Origin: Amycolatopsis tolypomycina
GTDB lineage: Bacteria > Actinomycetota > Actinomycetes > Mycobacteriales > Pseudonocardiaceae
Direction of reading: 5' to 3'
DNA: 64,000 nt
Assembly: GCF_900105945.1 (NCBI RefSeq)
Contig: NZ_FNSO01000004.1
Span: 7,568,001-7,632,000 of the forward strand
Below, piece by piece: positions 1 to 10,111 of this stretch. The notes under the pieces are model-generated. The model ran no database searches, was not told the origin of the DNA, and was given only the letters and a program-made list of their open reading frames with translations. Position 1 is the stretch's first letter; every line of letters begins with the position of its first letter. A program made the position numbers and the translations under genes.

Positions 1-257
1 TGGTGCTGCAGTTCATCTCCGGCGTCTTCGTTTCGCCGATCACGAGCCTGCCGAAAGTTATGGTGGACATCGCGTCGTTCTTCCCGCTGAAGTGGATCTG
101 CCAGGGGTTCCGGTCGGTCTTCCTGCCGGACGGCGCCGTGAGGATGGAGATGGCCGGGGCATGGGAACTTCCGCGGGTGGCGCTGGTGCTGGGGATCTGG
201 TGCGTGGTGGGCGCGGTGCTGGCGCGGCTGACGTTCCGGTGGACCGACGCGAAGTGA
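1..257 (+). CDS. ABC-2 type transporter permease, C-terminal end (partial)
   Basis: Only the last ~85 codons lie in the window; the reading frame is open at base 1, so the start is upstream. The fragment has a conserved-looking FISGVFVS/PITSLP segment, then an amphipathic stretch (LKWICQGFRSVFLPDG) and one C-terminal membrane segment (VALVLGIWCVVGAVLARL). This matches the end of the integral membrane subunit of DrrB/ABC-2 type exporters. Its stop is overlapped by the downstream histidine kinase (GTGA), so it is the last transporter gene of an operon that also makes its own two-component system, as is common for Bacillus- and actinobacterial-type lipid or drug exporters. The substrate cannot be told from this fragment. 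Confidence 0.75.
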   Translation, partial: VLQFISGVFVSPITSLPKVMVDIASFFPLKWICQGFRSVFLPDGAVRMEMAGAWELPRVALVLGIWCVVGAVLARLTFRWTDAK

Positions 258-1414
258 AGGACGCCTGGGACCGGTTCAACTGGCTCTGGGAGATCCTCTT
301 CGCGGTGGCGTACCTGGCCACGCTGGTGCTGGTGGTGCTGGACGACGGCGACCCGGTGCGCAAGGCGGTCGCCGCCGGGTCGCTCACCGCGCTGGCGCTG
401 TCCTACCTGCTGTGGGGCCGCCGGGTGGTCAGGGACGACGACTCCCCCGTCGCGCAGCGGTGGGTGTTCGCGATCATCGTGCTGACGCTGGTCGGGGTCT
501 CGCTGTTCGCCGCGAGCACGTCGGGCTTCATCCTGTTCATGGCCTGCCCGCTGCTGTTCTCGACGCTCGAGTTCCGGCCCGCGGCGGTCCTCACCACGGT
601 GGCGATCCTGCTCAACCCCGCGGCGACCATCGCGAACGACGGGTTCCGCGGCCCGACGCTGCACATCCTGCTGCCGATGACGGCGATCCTGGTCGTCTTC
701 GGGGTGCTGTGCGGCAAGTTCATCGGGCACGTCATCGAGGAGAGCCGGGGACGCGCGGACCTGATCGCGAAGCTCGAGGAGAGCCAGGCGGAAGTCGCCC
801 GGCTCTCCCGTGACGCGGGCACCGCGGCCGAACGCGAACGGCTCGCCCGCGAGATCCACGACACGCTCGCGCAGGGGTTCACCAGCATCGTCACCCTCGC
901 CCAGGCCATCGAGTCCGAACTGGACACCGACCCGGCGGCGGCGCGGCGGCACGCCGAGCTGGCCGCCCGCACCGCGCGGGACAACCTCACCGAGGCCCGC
1001 GCGATGGTCGCCGCGCTGGCGCCGGCGGACCTCGCGGCCGGCTCGCTGGTCGACGCCGTCCGGCGGCAGGCCGACCGGCTGGCCGATTCGTCCAACGTGG
1101 TGGTCCGGTACGAAGTGGACGGTGTGCTGCCGCCGATCGGCACGGCGGGCGAAGTCGTGCTGCTACGGGGTGCGCAGGAAGCGCTGAACAACGTCCGGCG
1201 GCACGCGGCCGCGTCGGCGGTGTCGGTGCGGCTGTCCGCTGTGGACGGTTCGGTGCGGCTGTCGGTGCGCGACGACGGCGCCGGCTTCGACCCGGACCAC
1301 GCCACGGGTTTCGGCCTGCGCGGGATGCGGTCACGGGCCGAGCAGGTCGGCGGCAGACTGAGTGTCCGGAGTGGCCCCAGCGGCACCGAACTCACCCTGG
1401 AGGTGCCGGCTTGA
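254..1414 (+). CDS. Sensor histidine kinase, NarL/DesK type
   Basis: About 386 residues from the GTG at 254, which overlaps the permease stop by 4 bases; I prefer it to upstream starts for that reason. The first ~155 residues hold several hydrophobic segments without a clear extracellular domain, as in DesK-like sensors. A short coiled coil leads into a HisKA_3 dimerization helix with the phospho-acceptor His near residue 202 (REIHDTLAQGF). The HATPase domain shows the N-box (EALNNVRRHA), DDGAGFD and GFGLRGM glycine boxes. It would phosphorylate the regulator encoded immediately downstream. Its signal is probably membrane state or the substrate of the linked ABC exporter; that part is inference. 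Confidence 0.88.
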   Translation: MKDAWDRFNWLWEILFAVAYLATLVLVVLDDGDPVRKAVAAGSLTALALSYLLWGRRVVRDDDSPVAQRWVFAIIVLTLVGVSLFAASTSGFILFMACPLLFSTLEFRPAAVLTTVAILLNPAATIANDGFRGPTLHILLPMTAILVVFGVLCGKFIGHVIEESRGRADLIAKLEESQAEVARLSRDAGTAAERERLAREIHDTLAQGFTSIVTLAQAIESELDTDPAAARRHAELAARTARDNLTEARAMVAALAPADLAAGSLVDAVRRQADRLADSSNVVVRYEVDGVLPPIGTAGEVVLLRGAQEALNNVRRHAAASAVSVRLSAVDGSVRLSVRDDGAGFDPDHATGFGLRGMRSRAEQVGGRLSVRSGPSGTELTLEVPA

Positions 1415-2031
1415 TCCGCGTCATGCTCGTCGACGACCACCCCGTCGTCCGCGAAGGCCTCCGCGGCATGCTCGAAGCGGAACCGGACCTCACGGTCGTC
1501 GGCGAAGCGGGCTCCGGCGACGAAGCCGTCGCGCTCGACCGGGTCGCCGCCCCCGACGTCGTGCTGATGGACCTGCGGATGCCCGGCCTCGACGGCGTCG
1601 GCGCGACCAAGCGGATCCTGCGCGAGCAGCCCGGCCGCCGGATCGTGGTGCTGACGACGTACGAGACGGACGCGGACATCCTGCGCGCGGTGGAGGCCGG
1701 CGCGTCGGGCTACCTGCTGAAGGACGCCTCGCGCGCGGAGCTGGCGAACGCGATCCGCGCGGCGGCCCGCGGGGAGACGGTGCTGGCACCGTCGGTGGCC
1801 GGGAAGCTGGTCAACCGGGTCCGCAACCCGGAGCCGCAGCCGCTGTCGGCCCGCGAGGTGGAGGTGCTGCGGCTGGTCGCCACGGGCGGGACCAACGCCG
1901 ACATCGGCCGCGCCCTGCACATCAGCGAGGCGACGGTGAAGACCCACCTGCTGCGGGTGTTCGGCAAGCTCGGCGTCTCCGACCGCACGGCCGCGGTGAC
2001 GACAGCGATGGCCCGCAACCTCCTCGGCTGA
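1411..2031 (+). CDS. Response regulator, NarL/FixJ family
   Basis: A 206-residue receiver-plus-LuxR-HTH protein. The acidic pocket (DD at 8-9), phospho-acceptor Asp54 (LMDLRMPG), the conserved Thr and Lys104 (YLLKD) are all present. The C-terminal HTH (LSAREVEVLRLVATG ... TVKTHL) spans about 143-206. The start is a TTG that overlaps the kinase stop (TTGA), giving translational coupling with the kinase. It most likely controls the upstream ABC exporter operon. The tandem 21-bp repeats that follow the stop (2054-2217) may act in 3'-end formation. Confidence 0.9.
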   Translation: MIRVMLVDDHPVVREGLRGMLEAEPDLTVVGEAGSGDEAVALDRVAAPDVVLMDLRMPGLDGVGATKRILREQPGRRIVVLTTYETDADILRAVEAGASGYLLKDASRAELANAIRAAARGETVLAPSVAGKLVNRVRNPEPQPLSAREVEVLRLVATGGTNADIGRALHISEATVKTHLLRVFGKLGVSDRTAAVTTAMARNLLG

Positions 2032-2053
2032 CCCGGCCGGCCGTGCGGGAAGG

Positions 2054-2217
2054 GTCGACACGCGTGATTGAGCAGCCGACACGCGTGATCGGGCAGCCGA
2101 CACGGCCGCAGCCGGGCCGCCCGCCGTGTCGACCCTCCAATCACGCGAGTCGACCCTTCAATCACGCGAGTCGACCCTTCAATCACGCGAGTCGACCCTT
2201 CAATCACGCGTGTCGAC
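2054..2217. repeat. 21-bp tandem repeat array, two opposed blocks
   Basis: G[T/C]CGAC hexamers fall at 2054, 2075 and 2096, then at 2128, 2149, 2170, 2191 and 2212, always 21 bp apart within each block. The right-hand units read GTCGACCCTTCAATCACGCG plus one base. The left-hand units are the inverted form (GTCGACACGCGTGATTGAG). The two blocks face each other across ~25 bp and can pair into long alternative hairpins. The array lies between a two-component operon and a separate serine hydrolase gene, so it may serve as a terminator. Closely related units occur at 58235-58385. Confidence 0.85.
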
Positions 2218-2273
2218 CTCTCGTGCACGGGCCGGGACCTGCTTCGGGAGACCACGCGCGGCAGAATGCCTCC

Positions 2274-3614
2274 ATGCTTGCCTCGACCGAACTCGCCCTG
2301 CTCCGCCGGATCGCTCACGAGCAGGCCGCCTGCCGGGCTCCGTCGCTGGTTGCCGCCGTCGTGCGGGACGGGGGGATCGTCTGGTCCGGTGGCCGGGGGC
2401 GGGTCGGCGGGGAGACCCCGACCACCGACACCCAGTACCGGCTCGGGTCGATCACCAAGACCCTCGTCGCCACCGCCGTCATGCGGCTGCGCGACGAAGG
2501 CCTGCTCGACCTCAACGACCCGCTGGAGAAGCACGTCCCCGGCACGCCGTTCGGCGCCGCCACCGTCGCCCAGCTGCTGTCCCACACCTCCGGCCTGACG
2601 TCCGAATCACCCGGCCTCTGGTGGGAGCGGACCCCGGGTGCCGACTGGGACGCGCTGGTCGGCAGCCTCGCCGAGGGCGCGACCAAGCACCGGCCAGGCG
2701 CGCGGTTCCACTACTCGAACGTCGGCTACGGCGTCCTCGGCGAGCTCCTCACCCGCCACCGCGGCAAGGGCTGGCTCTCCGTGCTCGACGAGGAGGTCCT
2801 CGGGCCGCTCGGGATGACCCGCACGACCCCGCACCCGGTCGGCGCGCACGCCGAGGGCTTCGCCGTGCACCCCTTTGCCGACGTCCTGCTGCCCGAGCCG
2901 AGCCCGGACGCCGGCGCGATGGCCCCCGCCGGGCAGCTGTGGTCGACCGCGCAGGACCTCGCGCGCTGGACGGCGTTCCTCGGCGGCGAAACCGGTGACG
3001 TGCTCGCGCCGGACACCGTCGCCGAGATGCGGACCATGGTCACCGTCGACGACACCGACGTCTGGACGACCGGGTTCGGGCTCGGCCTGATGCTGGTGCG
3101 CTACCAGGGCCGCCGGTTCGCCGGCCACACCGGCTCGATGCCCGGGTTCCTCGCCGTGACGCTGGTCGACCCGGCCGCGCAGACCGGCGCGCTGGTGCTC
3201 ACCAACTCGACGTCCGGCGTCGGCATCACCCAGCTCTGCCTCGACCTCATCACGATGACCGACGAGCTGGAGCCGCGGCTGCCCGCCGAGTGGCTGCCGT
3301 CGCCCACCGACCCCGCGCTGCTCGCGCTGACCGGGCTCTGGCACTGGGGCCCGACCCCGTACCACCTGCGCGTCCAGGGCGACGGGCTGCTCCTGCTCGC
3401 CCCGGTCGAGGGCGCCGGGCGCAGCTCGCGCTTCCGCGCGACCGGCGAGGACACCTACGTCGGCCTCGACGGCTACTACGCCGGCGAGACGCTCGAAGTG
3501 GGCCGGAACGCCGACGGCGTCGCCACCCACCTCGACCTGGCGACGTTCGTCTTCACCCGCACGCCGTACGACCCGGCCGCGCCGGTGCCGGGCGGCGTCG
3601 AGGACTGGCGCTGA
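2274..3614 (+). CDS. Beta-lactamase family serine hydrolase
   Basis: A 446-residue class C-like (PF00144) protein. It shows the SxxK nucleophile motif at 59-62 (SITK), the YxN motif at 147-149 (YSN) and an HTG triad at 285-287 in place of KTG, which is usual in the esterase/D-aminopeptidase-like branch. No signal peptide is visible, so a cytoplasmic esterase, peptidase or carboxypeptidase-like role is more likely than antibiotic resistance. Residues ~330-446 form a C-terminal extension typical of actinobacterial members. The ATG at 2274 was chosen because upstream sequence in the same frame runs through the repeat array. A strong hairpin terminator follows. Confidence 0.85.
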   Translation: MLASTELALLRRIAHEQAACRAPSLVAAVVRDGGIVWSGGRGRVGGETPTTDTQYRLGSITKTLVATAVMRLRDEGLLDLNDPLEKHVPGTPFGAATVAQLLSHTSGLTSESPGLWWERTPGADWDALVGSLAEGATKHRPGARFHYSNVGYGVLGELLTRHRGKGWLSVLDEEVLGPLGMTRTTPHPVGAHAEGFAVHPFADVLLPEPSPDAGAMAPAGQLWSTAQDLARWTAFLGGETGDVLAPDTVAEMRTMVTVDDTDVWTTGFGLGLMLVRYQGRRFAGHTGSMPGFLAVTLVDPAAQTGALVLTNSTSGVGITQLCLDLITMTDELEPRLPAEWLPSPTDPALLALTGLWHWGPTPYHLRVQGDGLLLLAPVEGAGRSSRFRATGEDTYVGLDGYYAGETLEVGRNADGVATHLDLATFVFTRTPYDPAAPVPGGVEDWR

Positions 3615-3616
3615 AA

Positions 3617-3656
3617 AGGGCCCCGCTCACACCCCCAAGGTGGTGAGCGGGGCCCT
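3617..3656. terminator. Bidirectional hairpin terminator
   Basis: Perfect 14-bp arms (3617-3630, 3643-3656; AGGGCCCCGCTCAC) enclose a 12-nt loop between the convergent serine hydrolase and membrane protein genes. Confidence 0.85.
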
Positions 3657-3712
3657 CAGGTCAGGGCGGAGGAGGACGCTACCGGCGGGCCGGCGGCTCG
3701 GAAACCGTGTTT

Positions 3713-4555
3713 TTACCCCCAGCCGCCGTGGACGCCCATGAGCCCGATGGCGTAGCTGTCGCCCTCCGGGTGGCCGACGACCAGATCCGCCGCCGGCCAC
3801 CCGGCGAGCCACAGCCGGCGCCGGTCGCGCAGCTCGGCGGCGACGTCGGCGGGCGCCACGGGCAGGTGGAACTTGATCCGCACGTCCCCGGGCAGCACCG
3901 CCCAGCCGTCGACCGGCTCGCCCGCCCGCACGTCGAACGCCGCGGCCGTGACCGGCGTCCAGTCCCCGCTCGCCAGGCACCGCACCGGGCCGGCCAGCTC
4001 GGACCGCCACCCGGCGAGCGCCAGCACGGCGACCAGGCCCGGCAGCGGCACGACCCACGGCAGCCAGCCCCCGGTCACGACGACGGCCGCGACCTCGGCC
4101 GCGAGCGCGAAGCCGCCGACCGCCCACACCGCCACCGTGACGGACACGAACTTCCACCGCAGGACCACCCGCCGCGTCGACGGCCGCTTCGACAGCAGCC
4201 TGACCAGGCCGAACACCGAAGCGCCGGCGAAGATCGAGACGAAGAACCCGGCGTAGACGACGTCCTCGCCGTGGGGTGGGTGGTCGACCAGGCCGGCGAC
4301 GATCGCGGCGGCCACCAGCAGCCACAACAGCCCGAAGGCGGCCACCTGCACGCCGCGGCGGGCCGGCGCGCCGGGGCGCGCCTCGCCGGTCGCCCACCAC
4401 GGCAGGCGGGGGACGAAGACCAGCGCCAGCGTGGCCGCGAAGCCGACCGGCAGCCCGATCGCGGTCGTTTCCGTCCAGCCCTCGACCGCGAGGTGCGCCG
4501 CGGCCACCACGGCGAACCACGCGAAGAAGCGCAGGCGGGGTTTCATCGATTCCAC
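3713..4555 (-). CDS. Polytopic membrane protein of unknown function
   Basis: About 280 residues with roughly six or seven hydrophobic helices in the first ~190 residues and a soluble C-terminal domain of ~85 residues (VRCLASGDWTPV onwards). I do not recognise the family. The start could be the first Met at 4555 or the Met three codons later. It is divergent from serC with only ~60 bp between them, so the two promoters overlap. No catalytic motif is evident. The soluble tail suggests a membrane-anchored domain rather than a transporter. Confidence 0.7.
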   Translation of the reverse strand: MESMKPRLRFFAWFAVVAAAHLAVEGWTETTAIGLPVGFAATLALVFVPRLPWWATGEARPGAPARRGVQVAAFGLLWLLVAAAIVAGLVDHPPHGEDVVYAGFFVSIFAGASVFGLVRLLSKRPSTRRVVLRWKFVSVTVAVWAVGGFALAAEVAAVVVTGGWLPWVVPLPGLVAVLALAGWRSELAGPVRCLASGDWTPVTAAAFDVRAGEPVDGWAVLPGDVRIKFHLPVAPADVAAELRDRRRLWLAGWPAADLVVGHPEGDSYAIGLMGVHGGWG

Positions 4556-4602
4556 ATGTCGGACTCCGGCCCACCGGCGTTAGCTGCTGCGTCCCGACCT
4601 GA

Positions 4603-5739
<1,137 letters not shown>

Positions 5740-5745
5740 GCCACC

Positions 5746-5798
5746 GCGGTGAATGACTCATTCCTGGCAGCTGACGCCAGGAATGAGTCATTCACCGC
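5746..5798. terminator. Perfect 23-bp inverted repeat with 7-nt loop
   Basis: Arms at 5746-5768 and 5776-5798 are perfectly complementary around the loop AGCTGAC. Each arm contains its own near-palindrome (GAATGACTCATTC), so the element can also fold as two smaller hairpins. It sits between the convergent serC and MacB-like genes, which suits a bidirectional terminator. No U-tract follows on either side. Confidence 0.8.
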
Positions 5799-5822
5799 AT
5801 CCACTCCCTCGCGCCGTCCGGC

Positions 5823-7028
5823 TCAGGCCAGCGCGCGCGTCGGCGCCAGCCGAGCCGCCCGCACCGCCGGGTAGGCCCCCGCCACCGCGCCCACCAGCGC
5901 CGCGACGCCGACCCCGCCCGCCAGCGCTCCCGTCGGCAGCACCGCCGGCCAGCCCTGGCTCAGCGCGTACCCCGCCGTCACCAGCACCCCGACCAGCACG
6001 CCCGCCAGCCCGCCGAGTCCGGACAACAGCACCGACTCCGCCAGGAACTGGCCGCGGACCTGCCGCTTCGTCGCCCCCAGCGCTCTGCGCAACCCGATCT
6101 CGCGGCGCCGCTCCAGCACCGAGATCACCATCGTGTTCGCCACCCCGACGCCGCCGACCAGCAGGGCGACCCCGCCCAGCCCGAGGAACAGCGCGCTGTA
6201 CGTCGTGTCCGTGAGCTTCTGGGCCGCCAGTGCGTCCGACGGCCGTCGGACCTCGACCTCGTTCGGGGCCTGCGGGTTCAGCGTCGCCGCCAGCACCGAA
6301 CGCACTCCGTCCACTTGCGACTCCTCGGCGCGGACGTACACAGTGGACGGATGGCCGTCGAACCCGAGCAGCCGCTCGGCGACGTCCCAGCCCACCAGCA
6401 CCGACCGCTCGACCTCCGGGGCGAGGGGCATCGGCGCGAGGATGCCCACCACGGTGAACCACTGCGTCCCGATCAGCACCTGCGGCGGCCGCGCCGGGTC
6501 GATGTGGTCGATGCCCAACCGGGCCGCCGCCTGCGACCCGAGCACCGTCACCGGGTAGTTCTGGTTGCCCGCGCCCAAAAAGGCACCGGCCCGTACCTTG
6601 CCGCCCAGCACGCCGAGCAGGTCCGGCCGTGCCGCGTACACCGCGAGCCCGGACGTGTCGTCCGGCGCGATCTTGTCGCTGCGGCGCACACTCGCCGACG
6701 TCGTCCCCGTGCCGGCCGCCGCCTGCACCGGGCCGATCCGGCGGGCCATCGCGACCGCGTCGTCCGGCAGCGTCGCGTTGTCGCCGAACAACGTCTGGCC
6801 CGGTCCCGCCGTGAGCAGGTTGGGGCCGAGCGCGGCCAGCCGGTCGTGCAGGGCCTGCGCCCCGGACGCCGGGATCGCCAGCACCGCCACCATCGCGGCG
6901 ACGCCGATCGCGATGCCCAGCGCGGACAGCACCGCCCGCACCGGCCGCGTCCGCATGCCGTGGGCGCCGAGCGCGACGACGTCCGGCGGCTTGAGCCGGG
7001 CCGGTTCCGGCAGCGTCACCAGCGTCAT
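5823..7028 (-). CDS. MacB-like ABC transporter permease (FtsX domain)
   Basis: 401 residues. An N-terminal membrane segment ([22 protein letters not shown]) is followed by a ~200-residue extracytoplasmic MacB_PCD-like domain, then three membrane helices of the FtsX fold (from [21 protein letters not shown] onwards) carrying the [12 protein letters not shown] coupling motif. It starts at the ATG that overlaps the ATPase stop (ATGA), so the ATPase, permease and adaptor are translationally coupled. In Gram-positive bacteria such systems export peptides or drugs or transduce signals rather than form a tripartite pump. The linked two-component system and lipoprotein suggest an envelope-stress export unit. 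Confidence 0.88.
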   Translation of the reverse strand: MTLVTLPEPARLKPPDVVALGAHGMRTRPVRAVLSALGIAIGVAAMVAVLAIPASGAQALHDRLAALGPNLLTAGPGQTLFGDNATLPDDAVAMARRIGPVQAAAGTGTTSASVRRSDKIAPDDTSGLAVYAARPDLLGVLGGKVRAGAFLGAGNQNYPVTVLGSQAAARLGIDHIDPARPPQVLIGTQWFTVVGILAPMPLAPEVERSVLVGWDVAERLLGFDGHPSTVYVRAEESQVDGVRSVLAATLNPQAPNEVEVRRPSDALAAQKLTDTTYSALFLGLGGVALLVGGVGVANTMVISVLERRREIGLRRALGATKRQVRGQFLAESVLLSGLGGLAGVLVGVLVTAGYALSQGWPAVLPTGALAGGVGVAALVGAVAGAYPAVRAARLAPTRALA

Positions 7029-7711
7029 CGCGCACCCACCAGCCCGGTGTCCAGCCGCAGGTGCCCGTCGAGCAGCTCGATCCGGCGCGGCATGCCCGCC
7101 GCGATCTCGCGGTCGTGGGTGATCACGACGATCGTGGTGCCGTCGGCCGACAGCTCGCCGAGCAGCGCGAGCACCGAAGCACCGGTGCCGGTGTCGAGGT
7201 TGCCGGTCGGCTCGTCGGCCAGCAGGATCGCCGGGTCGTTGACGACGGCCCTGGCGATCGCGACGCGCTGGCGTTCCCCGCCCGAGAGCTCGCCGGGGCG
7301 GTGCCACGCCCGGTGCCCGAGCTTGACGCGGTCGAGCGCCGCCAGTGCCCGCGCGCGCCGCCGTCGCCGCGGCACCCCGGCGTAGAGCAGGCCGGTGCAC
7401 ACGTTGTCCACCGCACTCATCCCTTCGTCGAGGAAGAACTGCTGGAACACGAACCCGATCCAGCGGGACCGCAGCGCGGACACCTTCCGGTCCGAGAGCG
7501 TGGCGACGTCGTGCCCGCGCAGCTCCACCCGCCCGGACGACGGCCGGTCGAGCGTGCCCATCAGGTGCAGCAGGGTGGACTTGCCGGACCCGGACGGCCC
7601 GACGATCGCCACCATCTCGCCGTCCTCCAGCGCGAGCGAGACGCCGTCGAGCGCGGCGACCCCGCCGGGGTAGGTGCGCGTGACCTCGTGCACGCGCAGC
7701 ACGGGCGTCAC
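7025..7711 (-). CDS. ABC transporter ATP-binding protein (LolD/MacB family)
   Basis: 228 residues with a complete nucleotide-binding domain: Walker [10 protein letters not shown], signature LSGGERQR, Walker [10 protein letters not shown] and the switch His in VVITHD. The family powers FtsX-type permeases such as the one encoded next. The GTG start overlaps the stop of the adaptor gene (GTGA) and its stop overlaps the permease start (ATGA). This argues for co-translation and fixed stoichiometry of the three transporter parts. Confidence 0.92.
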   Translation of the reverse strand: MTPVLRVHEVTRTYPGGVAALDGVSLALEDGEMVAIVGPSGSGKSTLLHLMGTLDRPSSGRVELRGHDVATLSDRKVSALRSRWIGFVFQQFFLDEGMSAVDNVCTGLLYAGVPRRRRRARALAALDRVKLGHRAWHRPGELSGGERQRVAIARAVVNDPAILLADEPTGNLDTGTGASVLALLGELSADGTTIVVITHDREIAAGMPRRIELLDGHLRLDTGLVGAR

Positions 7712-8802
7712 GACGTCGTCACCACCCGCATGCCCGCGGCCAGGCCGGTGCCGGAGACCTCGACCTTCCCGCCGCTGAACAGTCCGGTTTGGACGGCGAT
7801 CAGCCGTCGCTGCCCGTTTTCGTCGACCTCGACCGCGTACCCGCCTTCGGCGAGCGCGAGCAGCGCGCCGACCGGCACCGCGAGCACGCCCTTGCGGACG
7901 TCCTTGGTGAACCGGACGGCGGCCGGGGCCGAGTCGAGGCTGCCGGCCGCGGCCGGGTCGTCGAGCCCGACGGTCACGGTGATCTTGGGCTTGCCGTCGT
8001 CCTGGCCCGTCGCGTCCTTGCCCTCGACCGCGCTCCGCCCGACGTCGGTGATCGTGCCCGGCGTCGTCTTCCCGTTGATCGTCACGGACGCCTTCGCGCC
8101 CTGCTGGGCGAGGCCCTGCTTGGCCGCGTCGAGCTTCACCTGCACCGACCGGACCGTGCCGGTCGTCTTGAGGATCTCGCCCTGCGCGGGCGAGCCGGGC
8201 TTCGCCGCCAGTGCCGACACGCGCAGCTCGCCCGCCGCCAGCACGACGTCACCCTGGCCGAACGCGCCGGTCTGCTCCAGTCCGAGGGACTTCTGCCACT
8301 TCTTCAGCGCGGCCGCCGTGGCCGAGGTGAACTTCTTGTCCGGCGTGCCGAACCCGCTGAAGCCGCACGCCTTGAGGTTCTCCTCCAGCTGCTTGACGTC
8401 GGCGCCGTCGGCCACGCCCTCGCGGAGGTCGCGGTAGAACGGCAACGTGCCGTAGAACAGCGGCACCGGCGTCGCGTCCACCCCGTACACCGGCTTGCAC
8501 CGGGTGAGGGTGGCGCCGGCGTCCGGCAGCGACGTGAGCGTGCCGGGCTTGCGGCCGCCGACGACGGATTCTTCGCCGTAGCCGAGGGTGCCGTCGGCCT
8601 CCTCTTCCTCGCTCAGGTCGGTCTTGGCCACCTCGGCCGTCTCGACCGCGGGTGGCGCGGCCTCCTTGACCGGCGTCGCGCTCGACACCCGCGTCAGGAG
8701 CACGACGGAGCTGGTGCCGAGCACGACGACCACGACGACGGCCGCGACGAGCCAGCGCGCCCGGCCGCGACGGCGGGGCTTCAGGTGGGTCACCTCGTTC
8801 AC
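7708..8802 (-). CDS. Membrane-anchored efflux adaptor with peptidoglycan-binding-like domain
   Basis: 364 residues from a GTG that overlaps the upstream stop. After a basic N-terminus (KPRRRGRAR) comes one signal-anchor helix (residues ~18-40), then a region with a PGB_1-like fold ([14 protein letters not shown] ... [14 protein letters not shown]) and a C-terminal HlyD/RND-adaptor barrel ([16 protein letters not shown]). Fusion of a peptidoglycan-binding motif to a MacA-like adaptor is common in actinobacteria and would place the adaptor in the cell wall next to the MacB-like permease. Confidence 0.82.
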   Translation of the reverse strand: MNEVTHLKPRRRGRARWLVAAVVVVVVLGTSSVVLLTRVSSATPVKEAAPPAVETAEVAKTDLSEEEEADGTLGYGEESVVGGRKPGTLTSLPDAGATLTRCKPVYGVDATPVPLFYGTLPFYRDLREGVADGADVKQLEENLKACGFSGFGTPDKKFTSATAAALKKWQKSLGLEQTGAFGQGDVVLAAGELRVSALAAKPGSPAQGEILKTTGTVRSVQVKLDAAKQGLAQQGAKASVTINGKTTPGTITDVGRSAVEGKDATGQDDGKPKITVTVGLDDPAAAGSLDSAPAAVRFTKDVRKGVLAVPVGALLALAEGGYAVEVDENGQRRLIAVQTGLFSGGKVEVSGTGLAAGMRVVTTS

Positions 8803-9335
8803 TTGCCCGCCTCGGCGCTGACGCTCATCCCGAGCCCGCAGGCTTTCGCGGCTTCTTCGAACTTCTTGGGGTCGTCCACCTTTCCGGCGCGCATCATGCC
8901 CTTGCCGCTGGGATCCGGGTCGGGCATGTCGATGCCGTGCTCGCGCATGCACTTGGCGTCCTTGCGCATCTTGTCGAGTTCCTCGGCGCTCGGCTGCTTC
9001 ATCTCGCCGCCGTTGGGCATCAGGTGCTTGCACGCGCTCTGCGCGGCTTCCATCTTCGAGGCGTCGACACCGTCGCCGCCCAGCGTGATCGCCATGCCCC
9101 CGCCGTCGCCGGCGGGTTTGGGGTCGGGCATGTCGACGCCGTGCTCGCGCATGCACTTGGCGAAGTCCCGCATCTTGTCCTCGTCGCTCTTGCCGCTGTT
9201 GTCGGCCGCGGTGGGCCCGCCCGACTTCGGCGGCGTCGAGATCGAGGCGACCTTCGACCCGTCGTCGGGCTTCGCGCCGCACCCGCCGAGCAGCAGGGCG
9301 GTCCCGAGCGCCGCGACGGCTATCCGTGTCCGCAT
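8799..9335 (-). CDS. Lipoprotein with two KCMREHG repeats
   Basis: About 178 residues from the ATG at 9335, which has an AAGGA site 9 bases upstream; the Met at 9344 is too close to that site. It has a signal peptide with lipobox LLGGC, then two copies of a ~50-residue unit, each with KCMREHG[V/I]DMPDP and a later ACK/ACG cysteine. The paired cysteines and Met-rich segments could form disulfides or bind metal, but no function is established. It is the first gene of the adaptor-ATPase-permease operon, so it probably works with that exporter on the outer face of the membrane. Confidence 0.8.
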   Translation of the reverse strand: MRTRIAVAALGTALLLGGCGAKPDDGSKVASISTPPKSGGPTAADNSGKSDEDKMRDFAKCMREHGVDMPDPKPAGDGGGMAITLGGDGVDASKMEAAQSACKHLMPNGGEMKQPSAEELDKMRKDAKCMREHGIDMPDPDPSGKGMMRAGKVDDPKKFEEAAKACGLGMSVSAEAGK

Positions 9336-9395
9336 GGCTCGCATTCCTTTCGTCCGGATGGGGCCCAGGTCTACGGATCGGGGGATTCGGGCGCG

Positions 9396-9425
9396 TTAAG
9401 CGACGTCGTTTATGCGGTCCTTATG
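9396..9425 (+). promoter_or_regulatory. Candidate response-regulator direct repeats
   Basis: TTAAG (9396), TTATG (9410) and TTATG (9421) lie in the divergent region between the lipoprotein and the OmpR-type regulator. The two TTATG copies are 11 bp apart, one helical turn, as expected for tandem OmpR-family binding. Inferred only. Confidence 0.35.
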
Positions 9426-9448
9426 GCCTCCCTGCGCAGACTGGGCCG

Positions 9449-10111
9449 GTGCGGGTGCTGGTGGTGGAGGACGAGCGGTTGCTCGCCGACTCGGTCGCGG
9501 AGGGGCTGCGGCGCTTCTCCATGGCGGTCGACGTCTGTTACGACGGCGAGCAGGCCATGGAACGCGTCGGCGTGCACGGCTACGACGTCGTGGTCCTCGA
9601 CCGCGACCTGCCGAAGGTGCACGGCGACGACGTCTGCGCCGCGGTGGTCCGCGCGGGCGGCGAGGCGCGGGTGCTGATGCTGACCGCGGCCGCCGACGTC
9701 ACCGACCGGGTCGCCGGCCTCGGCCTCGGCGCCGACGACTACCTGACGAAGCCGTTCGCGTTCGCCGAGCTGGTCGCCCGGGTGCAGGCGCTGGCGCGGC
9801 GCGCGCGGCCGGCGTTGCCGCCGGTGCTGGAACGCGACGGCGTCGTCCTCGACCTCCCGCGTCACCAGGCCGCCCGCGACGGCCGGTTCCTGCTGCTCTC
9901 GCCGAAGGAGTTCGCCGTGCTGGAAGTGCTCATGCGGGCGGAGGGCGCCGTCGTCAGCGCCGAGGACCTGCTGGAGAAGGCGTGGGACGAGCACGCGGAC
10001 CCGTTCACCAACGCGGTGCGCGTCGCGGTGATGACGTTGCGGCGCAAGCTGGGCGAGCCGCCGGTGATCGAGACCGTGCCGGGCGCCGGCTACCGGTTCG
10101 GCACGCCGTGA
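9449..10111 (+). CDS. Response regulator, OmpR/PhoB family
   Basis: 220 residues. The receiver has the acidic ED pair near the N-terminus, Asp51 in VLDRDLP, Thr in LMLTAA and Lys101 in DDYLTKPF. A winged-helix effector domain follows (LLSPKEFAVLEVLM ... NAVRVAVMTLRRKLG, GAGYRFG). The start is taken at the GTG in RVLVVEDER; upstream codons in frame are not receiver-like. It overlaps the downstream kinase by 4 bases and is divergent from the efflux operon, which is its most likely target. Confidence 0.9.
   Translation: MRVLVVEDERLLADSVAEGLRRFSMAVDVCYDGEQAMERVGVHGYDVVVLDRDLPKVHGDDVCAAVVRAGGEARVLMLTAAADVTDRVAGLGLGADDYLTKPFAFAELVARVQALARRARPALPPVLERDGVVLDLPRHQAARDGRFLLLSPKEFAVLEVLMRAEGAVVSAEDLLEKAWDEHADPFTNAVRVAVMTLRRKLGEPPVIETVPGAGYRFGTP

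Noticed and set aside
403..2103. Long minus-strand open frame over the two-component genes
   Set aside because: It is antisense to clear kinase and regulator genes and reads as low-complexity Arg/Ala/Ser sequence, a common by-product of high GC.
2128..2217. CRISPR-like array of 21-bp repeats
   Set aside because: No spacers; periodicity equals the repeat length, so it is a simple tandem repeat.
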